DNA from: Neopestalotiopsis rosae | Taxonomy: Eukaryota; Ascomycota; Sordariomycetes; Amphisphaeriales; Sporocadaceae | Length of the DNA: 64,000 bases | Direction of reading: 5' to 3' | NCBI GenBank assembly: GCA_023078685.1 | Contig: JALGAS010000003.1 | Span: 4,154,001 to 4,218,000, forward strand | Shown: one piece after another, positions 36,235 through 47,835 of the stretch | Layout of the letters: every line of letters starts with the position of its first letter | Numbering within the stretch: the first letter of the stretch is position 1 | Notes under the pieces: model-generated | Databases searched by the model: none | Told to the model about the DNA's origin: nothing | Seen by the model: only the letters and a program-made list of their open reading frames with translations | Position numbers and translations under genes: made by a program

Positions 36235-36346
36235 TAATAAGTTAAGCTAATTGCGTCCTTACCACCTTATATATTATAATAATATTAAATTCCGCATTAA
36301 TTTCAACTTTTATAATTTAAGATCACAGTAGTGTTCATCCTTTGCT

Positions 36347-37838
36347 TCAAGCTGTACGGTAATTAAATAACCACTGCGAAAACTTCTCATCAGACCACAG
36401 ATTGGAACAAGGTACGCCTGGCGATGGCTGCATGGTCTCATCCCTTTGGACTTGTTCGTCTCCATCTGGTAGATGCAGCATCTTCTCATTATACAGCGCG
36501 CCGCGACGTATTTCGGCAATACGCTCCTGGCGATGTTGCTCGTACGCTCTGACTGTCGCGGGGATCTCGTCTCTTGAAGCGCAAGAAGCCAAATGGGCAG
36601 CCAACGAAGCCCCATCCTCGATCGCGCTTGAGGCTCCCTGAGCCAGAAATGGCACCATGGCATGTGCAGCGTCGCCTATCAGAAGACACCGGTTTGACGG
36701 AGTCGCCCATTTCTCCAGTTGCGGCAAATTTTGCAATTGCCATCGCTGTGCCGAATCGACCATGCTGAGCAGTTCTCGAACAACTGGATCAAAGTCGTTG
36801 AATTCGCTCCGCATTCCTTCGAGGTCCTCCACCATCTCGGAGGACTTATTGGGGTCGGCGATGCGCCCAAGATGAATGCCCACCATGTTGAAATCCTGCC
36901 CGCCGCGGATTGGGTACCCAAGTAGTTGTCTGTGCGGTCCAAGCCAGGCATTCGAGTCCACTGACTATACAATATGGAGTTAATTTCAGTGACGATTGCA
37001 AAATCATTCTTCGTCCACGAGGAGATATGAAACTCGCGTCAGATAGGCAGGCAGGGTAGGGTTGAGTGCGCAATCTGAGGAGATGAATTGATACGTGCGA
37101 CTTTTTCTCAAAGGGGCGGTACGGACCTTGAGTAGATGGCCCGTCAAAGGATTCTTTTCCACCGCTTTAGCCGACAAGACTGCTCTATAGGCACACTATC
37201 GGAGCCCGAGCGGTCAGCAAGTCCATCACACATGACAGACAGATAGACGTTAGAAAGCCCCTCACCGAGTCTGTTGGGATGGGGTCGAGGACAGAGTCTG
37301 GAAACATTGATTTTCGACACCGACTCCTGACGCCATCAGCTCCAATGATGATATCTGCCTCGAAGAAGTCTCGATCAGACTTTTCAAACCTGAGTCTGGG
37401 CTTCAGGCTTCCCTCGTTATCGTCTTCAATAGACGATATAGTCTCGTTGAAGAGAACTTGAACGCCCGCCCTCTTTGCACCGTGGAAAAGAGCCTTCTGC
37501 AAATCGGACCGGCGCACAAGCCAGTAGGGGAAGCCGTATTTTTCAACCATGTGTGGCCGAAGGTTGGTCTGTCCAATGATCTCTCCAGTCGAGTATCGAC
37601 GGAATTTTATGGCGTCGAGGTGCATTGCGCTTGCTGACAGCTCCTCCGTCAGGCCATAGTCGTTCAAAATTCGCGTGCAATTTGGGGACAGTTGCAACCC
37701 TCCGCCCGTCTCGTTGAGGCCATCGTCGGCTTCGAATACAGTCACGGCGTGTCCTATCTTGGCCAGAGCCAGTGCGGCCCCAAGGCCAGCCATCCCAGCA
37801 CCGACAATTGCGGTTGTTATGCGGTCATTGCCGTCCAT
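36347..37838 (-). CDS. FAD-dependent monooxygenase (salicylate hydroxylase-like)
   Basis: This flavoprotein of the aromatic-ring hydroxylase class uses NAD(P)H and oxygen to hydroxylate small molecules, and its substrate cannot be read from sequence. Exons 37266-37838, 36347-36964 and 37127-37195 (the middle one) give 419 residues, normal for the family. The N-terminal Rossmann motif VGAGMAG lies at residues 12-18, the DG motif GADGVRSR near 172, and the FAD/ribityl GD motif IGDAAHAMVPF near 305. Intron 1 (70 nt) has clear GTGAGG...TAG ends. Intron 2 (162 nt) starts with a weak GTCCGT but keeps frame into the conserved DSNAWLGP segment. It is the first gene beside the AT-rich island, with its stop about 110 bp from the last transposon. 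It could belong to secondary metabolism or aromatic catabolism. No partner genes of a cluster are visible. Confidence 0.88.
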
Positions 37839-38765
37839 GTCTCCTCAAAGTTGCTCGACTCCCAGGTTCCTCGTCGATGATGGGAAAGTCTCAATCTAGC
37901 GTCGTGCTGGAATTGATTCCTCAAGATGACGACCATGACGTTTTAACAGTCTAGCTATTCTGGTTGCACAAGACAAGCCACAGGTCACATGACTGCGTCG
38001 CTCTCAACTAACGACTTGTCTAGTGGCCGGTCTTGCTATCATCCACCACGTTCTGGGTGATCGATATAGGACAGGCTCAGGCAGTATATTGCTGTAGAGT
38101 AGATTGTATATAATGATTCCTGACGGGATATAAAAGTCTGTTGAAAGAATATATCAGCTAGTGTAGACTTCTCGCAATGCACGATTGTATACTTGAGCGC
38201 TGTCGTGCAGATGGCTATTGTACAAGTTTACGATCGTAAACGTGAAGGGATGGCTCATTTAATTACACTGTACATGATCAGTGGCTGGTAGGGCTAGTTG
38301 TTGTGGCCGCCTCAGTCATTACTCTGACATCACGATAGTTGGAGTTCTCAACGTCACAGAGTCCTGGCATGTGCTTCAAGTCAAAACAACGTCCCTGGCT
38401 CTTCATTTGCCCGGACAATCAACATCGTGCGCCACAGATATCAATGCATTGTTCGTTGTCGTGTCCCTCTTGTCAGTGCCACTTTGTGCTGGCCGGCTGT
38501 CCTTTGATCACAGGGAATCGGGGTTCTTTGAGGTACAGGGCTACTATAATGGACAAAGACGTCTTGTATAAGATAAATACCACAACAAGAATAACAGTTG
38601 ATTGGACTCGAAGCCTGCCACGTAGTACGGATACAACCATTCCACAGATAGCTGTTGTACGGTCAGTCTAGTAGATCGAAATAGTATACCCTCCTGCTTT
38701 TCTCGTCTTTGAGACGGGGGGAAGACGAAGCTGCGACAACTTCAGCTCGGCCAAAAACAACCAGT
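37839..38765. promoter_or_regulatory. Divergent intergenic region, monooxygenase / kinesin
   Basis: About 930 bp separate the two divergent starts. A perfect 10-bp palindrome GTCACATGAC lies at 37984-37993, about 146 bp upstream of the monooxygenase start. This is the E-box form bound by fungal bHLH factors, though function here is inference. The remainder shows no gene or RNA. Confidence 0.4.
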
Positions 38766-40604
38766 ATGAGTACTCCCCATGTGCAAGCGCCCCGGAGAAG
38801 GGGGAGTAGTACACACCAGAGCACGCCACCACTATCCAAGAGCTCAGAGTCCCACGCACGATACAACAAGCCCACCACTCAGTCCGCAGCACAGCTGCCG
38901 CGTTCAGTACAAGATGCCATTGACCTACACGGCAAAATAATAGTCAAGGAGATCAATGCAGAGATACAGACATTGGTCAATCTCATGAAGCACACGGGAG
39001 TGTCTCCAGTCAAGGATCAGCTTGGCGTTTCCCGTCAGGAGGTACCAACCCCCGATACGCAAGAGCTCATGGAGCTATATGATACGGCGCAAAAGAAAGT
39101 CGAAAGACTGGAAAGCATGTTGGAAACACAGAAGCTCCGGTGTGAAGAACTGACCAAGGAGAAGGAAGAGATGATGGCCTCACACCATAGAGATTACCAT
39201 GAGCTACGGGTGAACAATAAGATCAGCATGCTCAACGAGCAAAAGATGCTTCAGCAGTTTGAGGAAGAGCAAGAACGCTGTCGTCGTCTATTTGATCACC
39301 TTCAGGAATTGAAAGGGGGCATTCGCGTCATGTGCCGAATTCGCCCAGCTTTACCACATGAGGCCACGATGGAGGTGGCTGACTTTGGCCCTCCCGAACG
39401 AGGCGCCCTGGCCAAGCATTGGGCGAGGATGTTGCTTCCAGTCCAGCGAACGCGCGTGACTGGGGTGGCGACAACGGAGGTTAAAGAGTACAACTTTGAA
39501 CGCATATTTGGACCCAGTGACGGCAACGACATGGTATTTGGAGAGATCAATGATCTTGTGCAGTGTGCGATGCAGGGCGGCAAGGCAACAATCTTCTGCT
39601 ACGGCCAGAGTGGGAGTGGCAAGACTTTTACCATGAGCCATCAAGAGGATCCCGACACGGTCAACGGTCAAGATGGAATCATGCCGCAGGCCATCGCAAT
39701 GTTGTTTCGCAGCGCCGAAGAGCAAGCGGACAAGTGCAAGTATGAGTTGAAATTCTCGGCTGTGGAGATATACAAGGAGAACATGTATGATCTCGAGTTG
39801 GCCGACGACGAGGGTCGAGTCTACACGGTACCCAATAACGACCCAGGCTTGGCGACCAAGTTTCTCGTCACCAAACTCAAGGGAGTCCTGGGAGATGATG
39901 GAGTACTAAAGCAGATTAGGGATAAAAGGGCCGTGAGTTCGACCAAGCTTAATGAGCAGTCATCACGATCTCACCTCATCCTCACCTGCTACGTCAAGAG
40001 GACACAACTTCGAGGCAAGCACGCTGGGACCGTCTCGGAGGGTGTGCTCAACCTCGTGGACTTGGCAGGCTCTGAAAGGGTCGGACAGGCCGGCACCGAG
40101 GGAAACCAACTTCAGGAGGGCATCGCTATCAACCAGAGTCTACTGTCGTTGACCATGGCCATAGCTTCCTTGGGCGAGGGCAAGCAACCAACACCTAGCA
40201 CTGTACTTACCAGATTTCTAAACCCATGCTTTACGAGCGACAGCAAGGTACTCATGCTGGTCAATGTCAGCCCCCTGAAGAAGGACATGTCCGTGACTTT
40301 GCAGACCTTACAAAGAGCCTCGGAAGCATCAAAAGCACGATTGGTAGAAGTAAAGCGAACCCAGAAGCAACGTGCCGCCGCCTCGGTCAAGGCTCCGTCG
40401 CCCTCCGCGCCAACAAAAGTCCGCAGTGACGGTGTTACATCATCCAAGACGACAACGGGCAAGGTGAAGGCAGCAACATCTACTTCCTCAAAGTTTGTAT
40501 CAACGGCGCACGCTTTGCAGAGGTCACCGGCCAAATTCACGCTTCGGTCGCAGGGCAATGGCAGTTCCTCCCAGTCTTCACGGCCAGCCTCGTCCAGGAA
40601 GTGA
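38766..40604 (+). CDS. Kinesin-14-like motor protein, divergent
   Basis: A microtubule motor of the C-terminal (minus-end, Kar3/Ncd) kinesin type, predicted from its layout: basic N-terminal region (1-95), coiled coil (about 98-183), then the kinesin-14 neck and motor start GGIRVMCRIRP near 184. The motor keeps the P-loop GQSGSGKTFTM (about 280), switch I NEQSSRSH (about 395) and switch II DLAGSE (about 430). The region that in other kinesins reads RNSKLT...GNSKT is changed to STVLTRFL...SDSKV, and there is an unusual basic, Ser/Thr-rich tail of about 95 residues. At 612 residues it is shorter than usual Kar3 proteins (roughly 700-900). It is intron-free. I chose the first ATG at 38766, since the longer frame upstream has no ATG. 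It may be a paralogue of the housekeeping Kar3 rather than its orthologue. Confidence 0.85.
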   Translation: MSTPHVQAPRRRGSSTHQSTPPLSKSSESHARYNKPTTQSAAQLPRSVQDAIDLHGKIIVKEINAEIQTLVNLMKHTGVSPVKDQLGVSRQEVPTPDTQELMELYDTAQKKVERLESMLETQKLRCEELTKEKEEMMASHHRDYHELRVNNKISMLNEQKMLQQFEEEQERCRRLFDHLQELKGGIRVMCRIRPALPHEATMEVADFGPPERGALAKHWARMLLPVQRTRVTGVATTEVKEYNFERIFGPSDGNDMVFGEINDLVQCAMQGGKATIFCYGQSGSGKTFTMSHQEDPDTVNGQDGIMPQAIAMLFRSAEEQADKCKYELKFSAVEIYKENMYDLELADDEGRVYTVPNNDPGLATKFLVTKLKGVLGDDGVLKQIRDKRAVSSTKLNEQSSRSHLILTCYVKRTQLRGKHAGTVSEGVLNLVDLAGSERVGQAGTEGNQLQEGIAINQSLLSLTMAIASLGEGKQPTPSTVLTRFLNPCFTSDSKVLMLVNVSPLKKDMSVTLQTLQRASEASKARLVEVKRTQKQRAAASVKAPSPSAPTKVRSDGVTSSKTTTGKVKAATSTSSKFVSTAHALQRSPAKFTLRSQGNGSSSQSSRPASSRK

Positions 40605-42601
40605 TGCACAATCACTGGGGGAATGAGCAAGGGGAGAGTGGGAAAAAATAGGCGGAGTCAGACTACTCTAGTATAAATGAGCTGGCCACCAATGCGTCTG
40701 ACAAGGTAAGCATGGTGTCACGGGATGAGGAATCAAGCTTTGGAATCACAAGTAGTGAAACTAGGTGTATTACTAAATGCGGTGGACGGGGTTGGTTTTA
40801 CATTTTATAATGAAACTCACGTCTCTTTATCACTGACTACTTTTATTCTCAATTTTTATGATTATTATATCTCAGTCTCTGTGGATCGTCATCTTATTGT
40901 ATTGCAGCTTGATTCAGGATAAAGTATGACAATAAATAAACTTCCATCGGGTTCCGGGATAGCAAGAACACCACCACATATTGTGAATTGTACGCACTGC
41001 ACTTGGACACGCATTGTAGGAGGACAATGGATAAATATCAACCTTTTATCTCGTGGAAGAATACAGATACCTGTGCTTTAACCGAGATACCCTCGCTCAG
41101 AAATGTGTCCGCCGCGGCAACGTCATATTTCCAACCCTTGCCTGACTCAAGATGGAGTACCGTAAGCCACTTGCATTAGTCAAGGAACAGAATACGACCG
41201 GCTCCTAATAGCCGGGCCGGGGCCAGCGTTAACAAGAAGAGGCCATTAAAAAATTATAGACTAGAAGTGGCGTCTTGATGACGGTCTCAACGATGATTGA
41301 CTGGAAAATCCCTTGAGATATTGCTGTGGAGTTTGCTGCAAAGAAAACCCAAAACGCCCCGTTGGGCACGCTAGCGGAGCGTTTAAGGTTGGACGGATTA
41401 GAAATCAGCAAGGTCGAATGTCCCCGTCTAACGTCCGGTAAGTCCATTCTCATTTGCCCGCCACGATTCGGTGGTATTGTGCTTTTCTTCGGTGATATTA
41501 TCGGCTATGACCTGGCATGGGCTTTCCCACCGTTACTACGGGCGGACCGTTGATGCCGGAGCTGTGCAAACTGTCTGACATGTCATCCATGCATTGCCAT
41601 TGATGGTCCTCACTGGATTGCGATGCAGCAGGGGTTGGTTCTCGACGATATGCTCGATCACGTATCATGCCAAGTACATGATATACTTTTACTAACTGCC
41701 ATTGCCGTGCCGTGTACGTGCCGTACTTCTAGAGGTTGCGCCGCTCTTTGATCCGAGTACCACGGGAGGTCTATTGAGTCACTAAGCCCACTACGGATAT
41801 GTTTGCCACACCGTCCATGGCGATAACAGCTGGATAACGCGATATCGAGCACAATGCTGGTCTTTGCTTGTCTACCTATCCATTATACTGTGTAAGTACC
41901 GAACGTGACCAGCTAATCCAGGTTTGGTCAACAGCATAGCAGATCATTTCTCGTTAGAGCTCCTCTGCCGTTTGCTTGCATACAGTGCCTGTGTTTTGCC
42001 CTACATATTGCCCCTAATCGCCCATCTTCCAATGGGACGGAATTTGCATTCCGTACCGGTGGGTAGATGACAAACGTTGGATTTCTGGGTGAAAAGAAAG
42101 TCCTTGATGTTAGACTCGTGCTCCACTACACCTGCATAGACCTGCTACATAATTGTCAGCAATTTTGAGCCAAGTCTATCTTATCTGCTGGCTTGGATCA
42201 GCACTAGGTATTTGCACGTAGGGAAGGAGGTGAAGAATAGACAATGCTAAAAGACGATGCTAGGCAGGCAGGAAGTAAAGGAGGTATTCAATTATTCATC
42301 AATACACACTCAGTGGGTAGCACTTGCACATGTTGATGGGTGATAGCTTTCTTTCTTTCTTCCTCTTTTCTTTCTTTTCTTCTCTTCTTTGAACTTCCAC
42401 TCCCACCTCCCTCTGTGGAACAGGAACTTCCCTTCTCCCTCTCTCTGGGCTTGCCCTTATCTGCGCTCATTCGTTCACTACACACCAGAGCCCCAGGCAG
42501 ACCAAAGGACAGACGGAACAGGGAGGAAGGAATCATTGGCCGTGTCTCGGCTTTGGGCCGTTCACAATAAAATACATCGATCTGAGCCACAACTCACGAC
42601 C
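40605..42601. promoter_or_regulatory. 2-kb intergenic region upstream of the ABC exporter
   Basis: No convincing gene is found in these 2 kb; the small frames present lack ATG starts or codon character. A pyrimidine tract (about 42348-42390, CTTTCTTTCTTTCTTCC and onward) lies about 210-250 bp before the ABC start, typical of a core promoter near fungal transcription starts. The region could hold a decayed gene I do not recognise. Confidence 0.4.
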
Positions 42602-45600
42602 ATGTTGGGGTCAACTGTCGATTCCGATGCGCTGCGTCGCACGGACTCGGGAATGCAGACCAACCAGTGGCACCGGGACACTGTTCAACCCGGGCCCAGT
42701 CTGCACATGCCGACGACCACCGAGACCAATGGCAGTCAGGGCCGGCCCAGCACCTCGGGATCCTCGTCGGCGCCCGGTAACGACGGCACCTGGGGAGAAC
42801 GAGATGTTGGTGGCGTCACTGAACAGCACGCCATTCAGGAGTACGAGGCTCTGAGACATAACTTGCTTCAGCTTCATAGGACCAGAACAAGGGATTCTCA
42901 GGCCAGCAAGGCCACCAGCGCAACACGGGGCAAGAGTCGCGGTACAAATACTCTGGCGCCCTCCTCTACTGCTGGAGCAGGCCGTGGAACTGGTACAGAT
43001 GACGTGGAAGACGACGAGGACTTGGACGAGGACTTGACGGAAACTGCATCTGGCGGCGACGCTTTCGAGCTGGCAGACTTTATGAGAGAAGGGCACTTTG
43101 AGAAGCGAACCGAAGCTGGATCCGAAAAACGAGTGGGCGTCATTTACAAGAATCTCACGGTCAAGGGCACGGGAAGCACGACATCCTTGGTCCGCACAGT
43201 TCCAGACGCCGTCATTGGCACCTTTGGTCCTGATCTCTACCACCTGCTCTGCCGCTGGATGCCATTCATTCGATTCGGGCACCCTGAAACTCGGACCCTC
43301 ATTCACGATTTCAGTGGATGTGTGCGCGATGGAGAAATGATGTTGGTTTTGGGGAGACCGGTGAGTGTTTGTCGATGATGCCCAAATGATCGCAGCCGCT
43401 CTTCGAGATATCCAGCTAACCAAATAATTTTAGGGCGCCGGCTGTAGCACCTTTTTGAAAGCTGTCAGTAACAATACCGAATCATTTGCGGCAGTGGAAG
43501 GCGATATCTCATATGGTGGTATTCCCAAGGAGAAGCAAAAGAGCATGTACCGAGGCGAGGCCAACTACAATGGCGAGGACGATGTTCACTTTGCACCCCT
43601 AAGTGTCTGGCAGACATTGACCTTTGCTCTCAAAAACAAGACACGGAAGCATGCCAGAGAGGACATACCCATTCTCGCTGATGCACTCATGAAGATCTTC
43701 GGCATCAGCCACACCAAACACACGCAAGTCGGCGACGAGTACACGAGGGGTGTCAGCGGCGGCGAGCGCAAGCGTGTCTCCATTGCCGAGACCTTGGCCT
43801 CAAAGTCCACGGTCATGACCTGGGATAACTCGACCCGTGGCCTCGATGCCTCGACTGCGCTCGACTATGCCCGCTCTCTTCGTATCATGACCGACATTAG
43901 CAATCGTACCACTCTTGTCACCTTGTATCAAGCTGGCGAAGGTATATATGAGCTCATGGACAAGGTGTTGGTCATTGATCAAGGGCGAGAAATCTTTTCC
44001 GGACCCGCAAAGGATGCCAAGCAGTACTTTATAGACCTTGGCTTTGAGTGCCCGGACCGACAGACCACGGCAGATTTTCTGACGGCTGTAACCGACCCCG
44101 TGGAGCGTCGCTTCAGGCCCGGCTTTGAGAATAAGGCCCCAAGAACACCCGAGGAGCTGGAGAAGGCGTTTCGCAGCTCCGAACACTATCAGAGGCTTCT
44201 CGGCGACGTTGACGAATACGAAAAGCACTTGCGCCACACCGACTACAACGATGCCAAACGATTCGAGGGCGCCGTACAAGAGGCCAAGTCAAAGACGGTG
44301 CGGAAAAAGTCCCCATATACCGTATCATTTGTACGCCAGGTATGGGCATGCACGGAGCGCGAGTTTTGGCTCTTACTGGGCGATACTACGACACTGTGGA
44401 CAAAGCTCTTCATCATCATCTCCAACGGGCTCATTGTTGGATCCATCTTCTACGGCCAGCCTCTCTCGACCGAGGGCACCTTCACGCGAGGTGGTGCCCT
44501 CTTCTTCTCCATCCTCTTTCTCGGCTGGCTCCAGCTTTCAGAGCTCATGAAGGCGGTATCGGGCCGAGCAGTGGTTGCACGACACAAAGACTATGCCTTC
44601 TATCGCCCGTCAGCCGTGGCCGTCGGCCGCGTAATCGGAGACTTTCCCGTGATTGCTGTTCAAGTCTGCATATTTGGCCTCATCATGTATTTCATGACCA
44701 GTCTCGACGTCAATGCCGGCAAATTCTGGATCTACATGTTATTCATCTACGTCAATACTTTCAGCTTGACGGCGTTGTACCGCTTGTTTGCCAGCGTATC
44801 CCCGGAGATTGACACGGCCGTGCGCTTCTCGGGCATTGCGCTCAATCTCCTCGTCATATTCACCGGCTATGTAATTCCAAAGACGCAGTTGCTGTCCAAC
44901 TACATTTGGTTTGGGTGGCTAGTAAGTAGTATTTTCCTCAAGATATATCAATTGTTGCAGCCCTTCCGTGAGGCAAAGTCACACATGCTAATATGCAAAT
45001 CCTACAGTATTGGATCAACCCCGTTTCGTATAGCTTCGAGGGTGTTTTATCAAACGAATTTTCTGGGCGGACCATGTCTTGTGCAGCGAGCCAGCTCGTC
45101 CCCCAGGGCCCAGGTGTGCAACCAGGTTATCAGGGCTGCGCTGTGAGCGGCGCTGAAGTTAATGCGCTGTCCGTTTCGGGTGACAGCTACTTGTCGTCCT
45201 CGTTTGGCTACACCCGTGCACACCTATGGCGCAACTTTGGCGTTGGTATTGCCTTTACGGTCCTATACATAATTCTCACCGTGATTGCCACTGAGCTATT
45301 CAGCTTCGCCTCCAGTGGAGGAGGTGCCTTGATATTCAAAAAGACACGAAAAACCAAAAAGGACGCCGACAAGACAAGACATTCCAGCGAGCCCGACGAG
45401 GAGAAGAGGGTAGGTGGCAGTGACGGAAGAAGCCATGATGATTCCTCGGCTAGCAAGCTTGGAGACTCGCCCGCAGCCGAAGGAGAACAGAGGCAAGCGC
45501 TCGAGCAGCTAACCAAGAGCGAGTCTATCTTCACCTGGAGAGATGTCGAATATACTGTCCCCTACCTTGGCGGCGAGCGCAAACTTCTCAACAAGGTCAA

Positions 45601-47585
45601 CGGTTACGCCAAACCAGGTGTCATGGTTGCTCTGGTCGGTGCCTCGGGCGCCGGTAAAACCACGCTGCTGAATACGCTGGCTCAGAGGCAGCGAACTGGA
45701 GTCGTTTCGGGCGAGATGTTTGTTGATGGGCGCCCGCTCGGCCCTGAATTCCAACGAAACACGGGATTCTGTCTGCAGGGCGACTTGCACGATGGGACGC
45801 AGACGGTGCGCGAGGCCATTGAATTTTCTGCCCTCCTTCGTCAGGATGCCACAATCCCTCGGGCGGAGAAGCTGGCGTATGTCGACACCATTATGGATCT
45901 GCTCGAGCTCAATGACTTGAAAGATGCCATTATCATGTCGCTTGGTGTCGAACAGCGCAAGCGCCTTACTATTGGTGTTGAGCTCGCAGCAAAGCCCTCG
46001 CTGCTGCTGTTCTTGGATGAGCCCACCTCAGGCTTGGACTCGCAGTCGGCCTATTCCATTGTCCGCTTTTTGAAGAAACTGAGCCAGGCCGGCCAAGCCA
46101 TTGTCTGCACCATCCACCAGCCAAGCTCCGTCTTGATCCAGCAATTTGACATGGTTCTGGCCTTGAACCCGGGCGGCAACACTTTCTACTTTGGTCCTAT
46201 TGGTGACAATGGCAAGGACGTTATTGAATATTTTGCTCAGCGCGGCGCAGTGTGCCCTCCCAAGAAGAACGTGGCCGAGTTCATCCTCGAGACCGCAGCC
46301 CGTCCTCATCGAAGGCCGGACGGAACCAAGGTTAATTGGAACGACGAGTGGCTCAACAGTGAGCAGGCACAGGCTGTCATTGAGGAGATTGACGGTCTCA
46401 AGCGTACGAGAAGCAGTGCATCACATCCACACCAAGCCACCAAGGAACAGGAGCGCGAATACGCAGCGCCCGTCTGGGTACAAATATCCGAGCTCACCAA
46501 ACGCATGTACAGGCAGTATTGGCGTGACCCTTCGTACATTTATGGTCAGTTATTCACTTCTGTCATCATGGGCATATTCAATGGCTTCACATTCTGGCAG
46601 CTGGGCAACACAGTCCAGGATATGCAGAATCGAATGTTTACGACGTTCTTGATCATTACCATCCCGGCTACCGTTGTCAATGGTGTGGTGCCCAAGTTTT
46701 ACGGTAACATGGCGCTTTGGCAAGCTCGAGAATATCCTTCTCGCATCTACGGATGGGTTGCATTCTGCACGGCCAACATTGTGGCAGAGATACCGGGTGC
46801 CATCGTGTCTGGGTTTCTCTATTGGGTCCTTTGGTACTGGCCTACTGGCCTGCCCACAGAGAGCTCGGTATCTGGATACGCATTCCTCATGACGATGCTC
46901 TTCTTCTTGTTTCAGAACAGCTGGGGCCAGTGGATCTGTGCCTTTGCCCCCAGCTTTACGGTTATATCCAACGTAAGTCCCTTGCCCGTTTCCTATTTTT
47001 GGCAACACATCGTCAAACAAGAATATGTTCCTTGCTAACATTTGAAAACAGGTCTTGCCATTCTTCTTTGTCGTTTTCGGCTTGTTCAATGGCGTTGTAC
47101 GGCAATATTCGGCACTGCCAGTCTTTTGGCGTTACTGGATGTACTGGATCAACCCTTCGACCTATTGGATTGGCGGAATGTTGGCTGCAACACTGGATGG
47201 AATTCCTGTCGAGTGTGCCGATAGCGAGACTGCTCGCTTTGATGCGCCGCCCGGCCAGACCTGTCAGAGCTATGCAGGCGCCTTTGCGGATAGTGCGGGT
47301 GGTTATCTGCTCAATCCAGATGCCAGCTCCGATTGCATGTACTGCCCATACACGGTTGGCAACCAGTATCTCAGCACCCTGAACATTGAGGCCAGCCAGA
47401 AGTGGAGAGACTTTGGTATTTTCCTGGCCTTTTGTGTTTCCAACTGGGCTTTGGTTTACTTCTTTATTTACACCGTGCGTATTCGGGGATGGGGCTTTGG
47501 GCTGGGTTACGTCTTTGGTGGGCTGGGCAAGCTGGTCGATCTGATAAAGCGACCTTTTCAGAGCAGACGCACAAGGAAGGAGTAG
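42602..47585 (+). CDS. PDR-type ABC exporter (ABCG full transporter)
   Basis: A plasma-membrane drug or metabolite efflux pump of the pleiotropic drug resistance class. Exons 42602-43360, 43434-44921, 45008-46972 and 47052-47585 give 1,581 residues in the order NBD1-TMD1-NBD2-TMD2. NBD1 has the fungal variant Walker A GRPGAGCST (251-259, split by intron 1), signature VSGGERKR (near 360) and a degenerate Walker B followed by NSTRGLDAS. NBD2 has canonical Walker A GASGAGKTT (near 961), the LGVEQRKRLT signature variant and LDEPTSGLDSQ. This asymmetry is characteristic of fungal PDR pumps. Membrane segments lie at about 574-770 and 1260-1540. All introns have GT...AG ends and are in phase 0. The 250-residue acidic, Ser-rich N-terminus is long. 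Convergent with the urea transporter gene downstream. Confidence 0.95.
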
Positions 47586-47835
47586 GACTTGTTGGTGGCC
47601 TTGAGAGTTGAGTGGATGCACATGTCGACATTTCCAAGTCGGCAGGGACAAAGTCTAGGTGAAAAGGTCCATAGTAAAGATCAGCGCGATACGTAGAGGC
47701 TATAGATAAAAACATAGACAGAAATACCACTGCAGTGGTGGTGCAATTTTATATCATGATGAATCAGAGCCGCGGGCTTGAAGTATCAATTGAGCAAGTG
47801 ACATAATTTCTTGTTCCTTCAACGTTCTCGGAAAT

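Larger units (their letters stand above)
1..36300. other. AT-rich, RIP-mutated transposon island
   Basis: This block is extremely rich in A and T, and no open reading frame resembling an intact gene is seen. Duplicated elements inside it differ mainly by C/T and G/A changes, and coding relics carry many stops where CAA, CAG or TGG codons would lie. That is the known signature of fungal repeat-induced point mutation. Composition changes within about 50 bp near 36,300, just past the end of the last transposon. The block consists almost wholly of nested mobile elements, itemised below. Whether it is pericentromeric, subtelomeric or interstitial cannot be told from the sequence. Confidence 0.95.

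Noticed and set aside
38281..38671. Two overlapping plus-strand frames of 96 and 110 codons upstream of the kinesin
   Set aside because: They overlap in different frames, begin without good start contexts and look like chance frames in a promoter or leader.
40112..40630. 172-codon minus-strand frame
   Set aside because: Shadow of the kinesin reading frame; the sense strand has the motor motifs.
41326..41553. 75-codon plus-strand frame in the intergenic region
   Set aside because: It starts at a GTG, has no ATG near its beginning, no introns that extend it, and no family resemblance.
42611..43423. 270-codon minus-strand frame
   Set aside because: Antisense to the first exon of the ABC exporter.
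36300..47600. Secondary-metabolite cluster (monooxygenase plus ABC exporter)
   Set aside because: No backbone synthase, cluster regulator or further tailoring enzyme is present in the window; a kinesin lies between. The part left of 36,300 is dead repeats.
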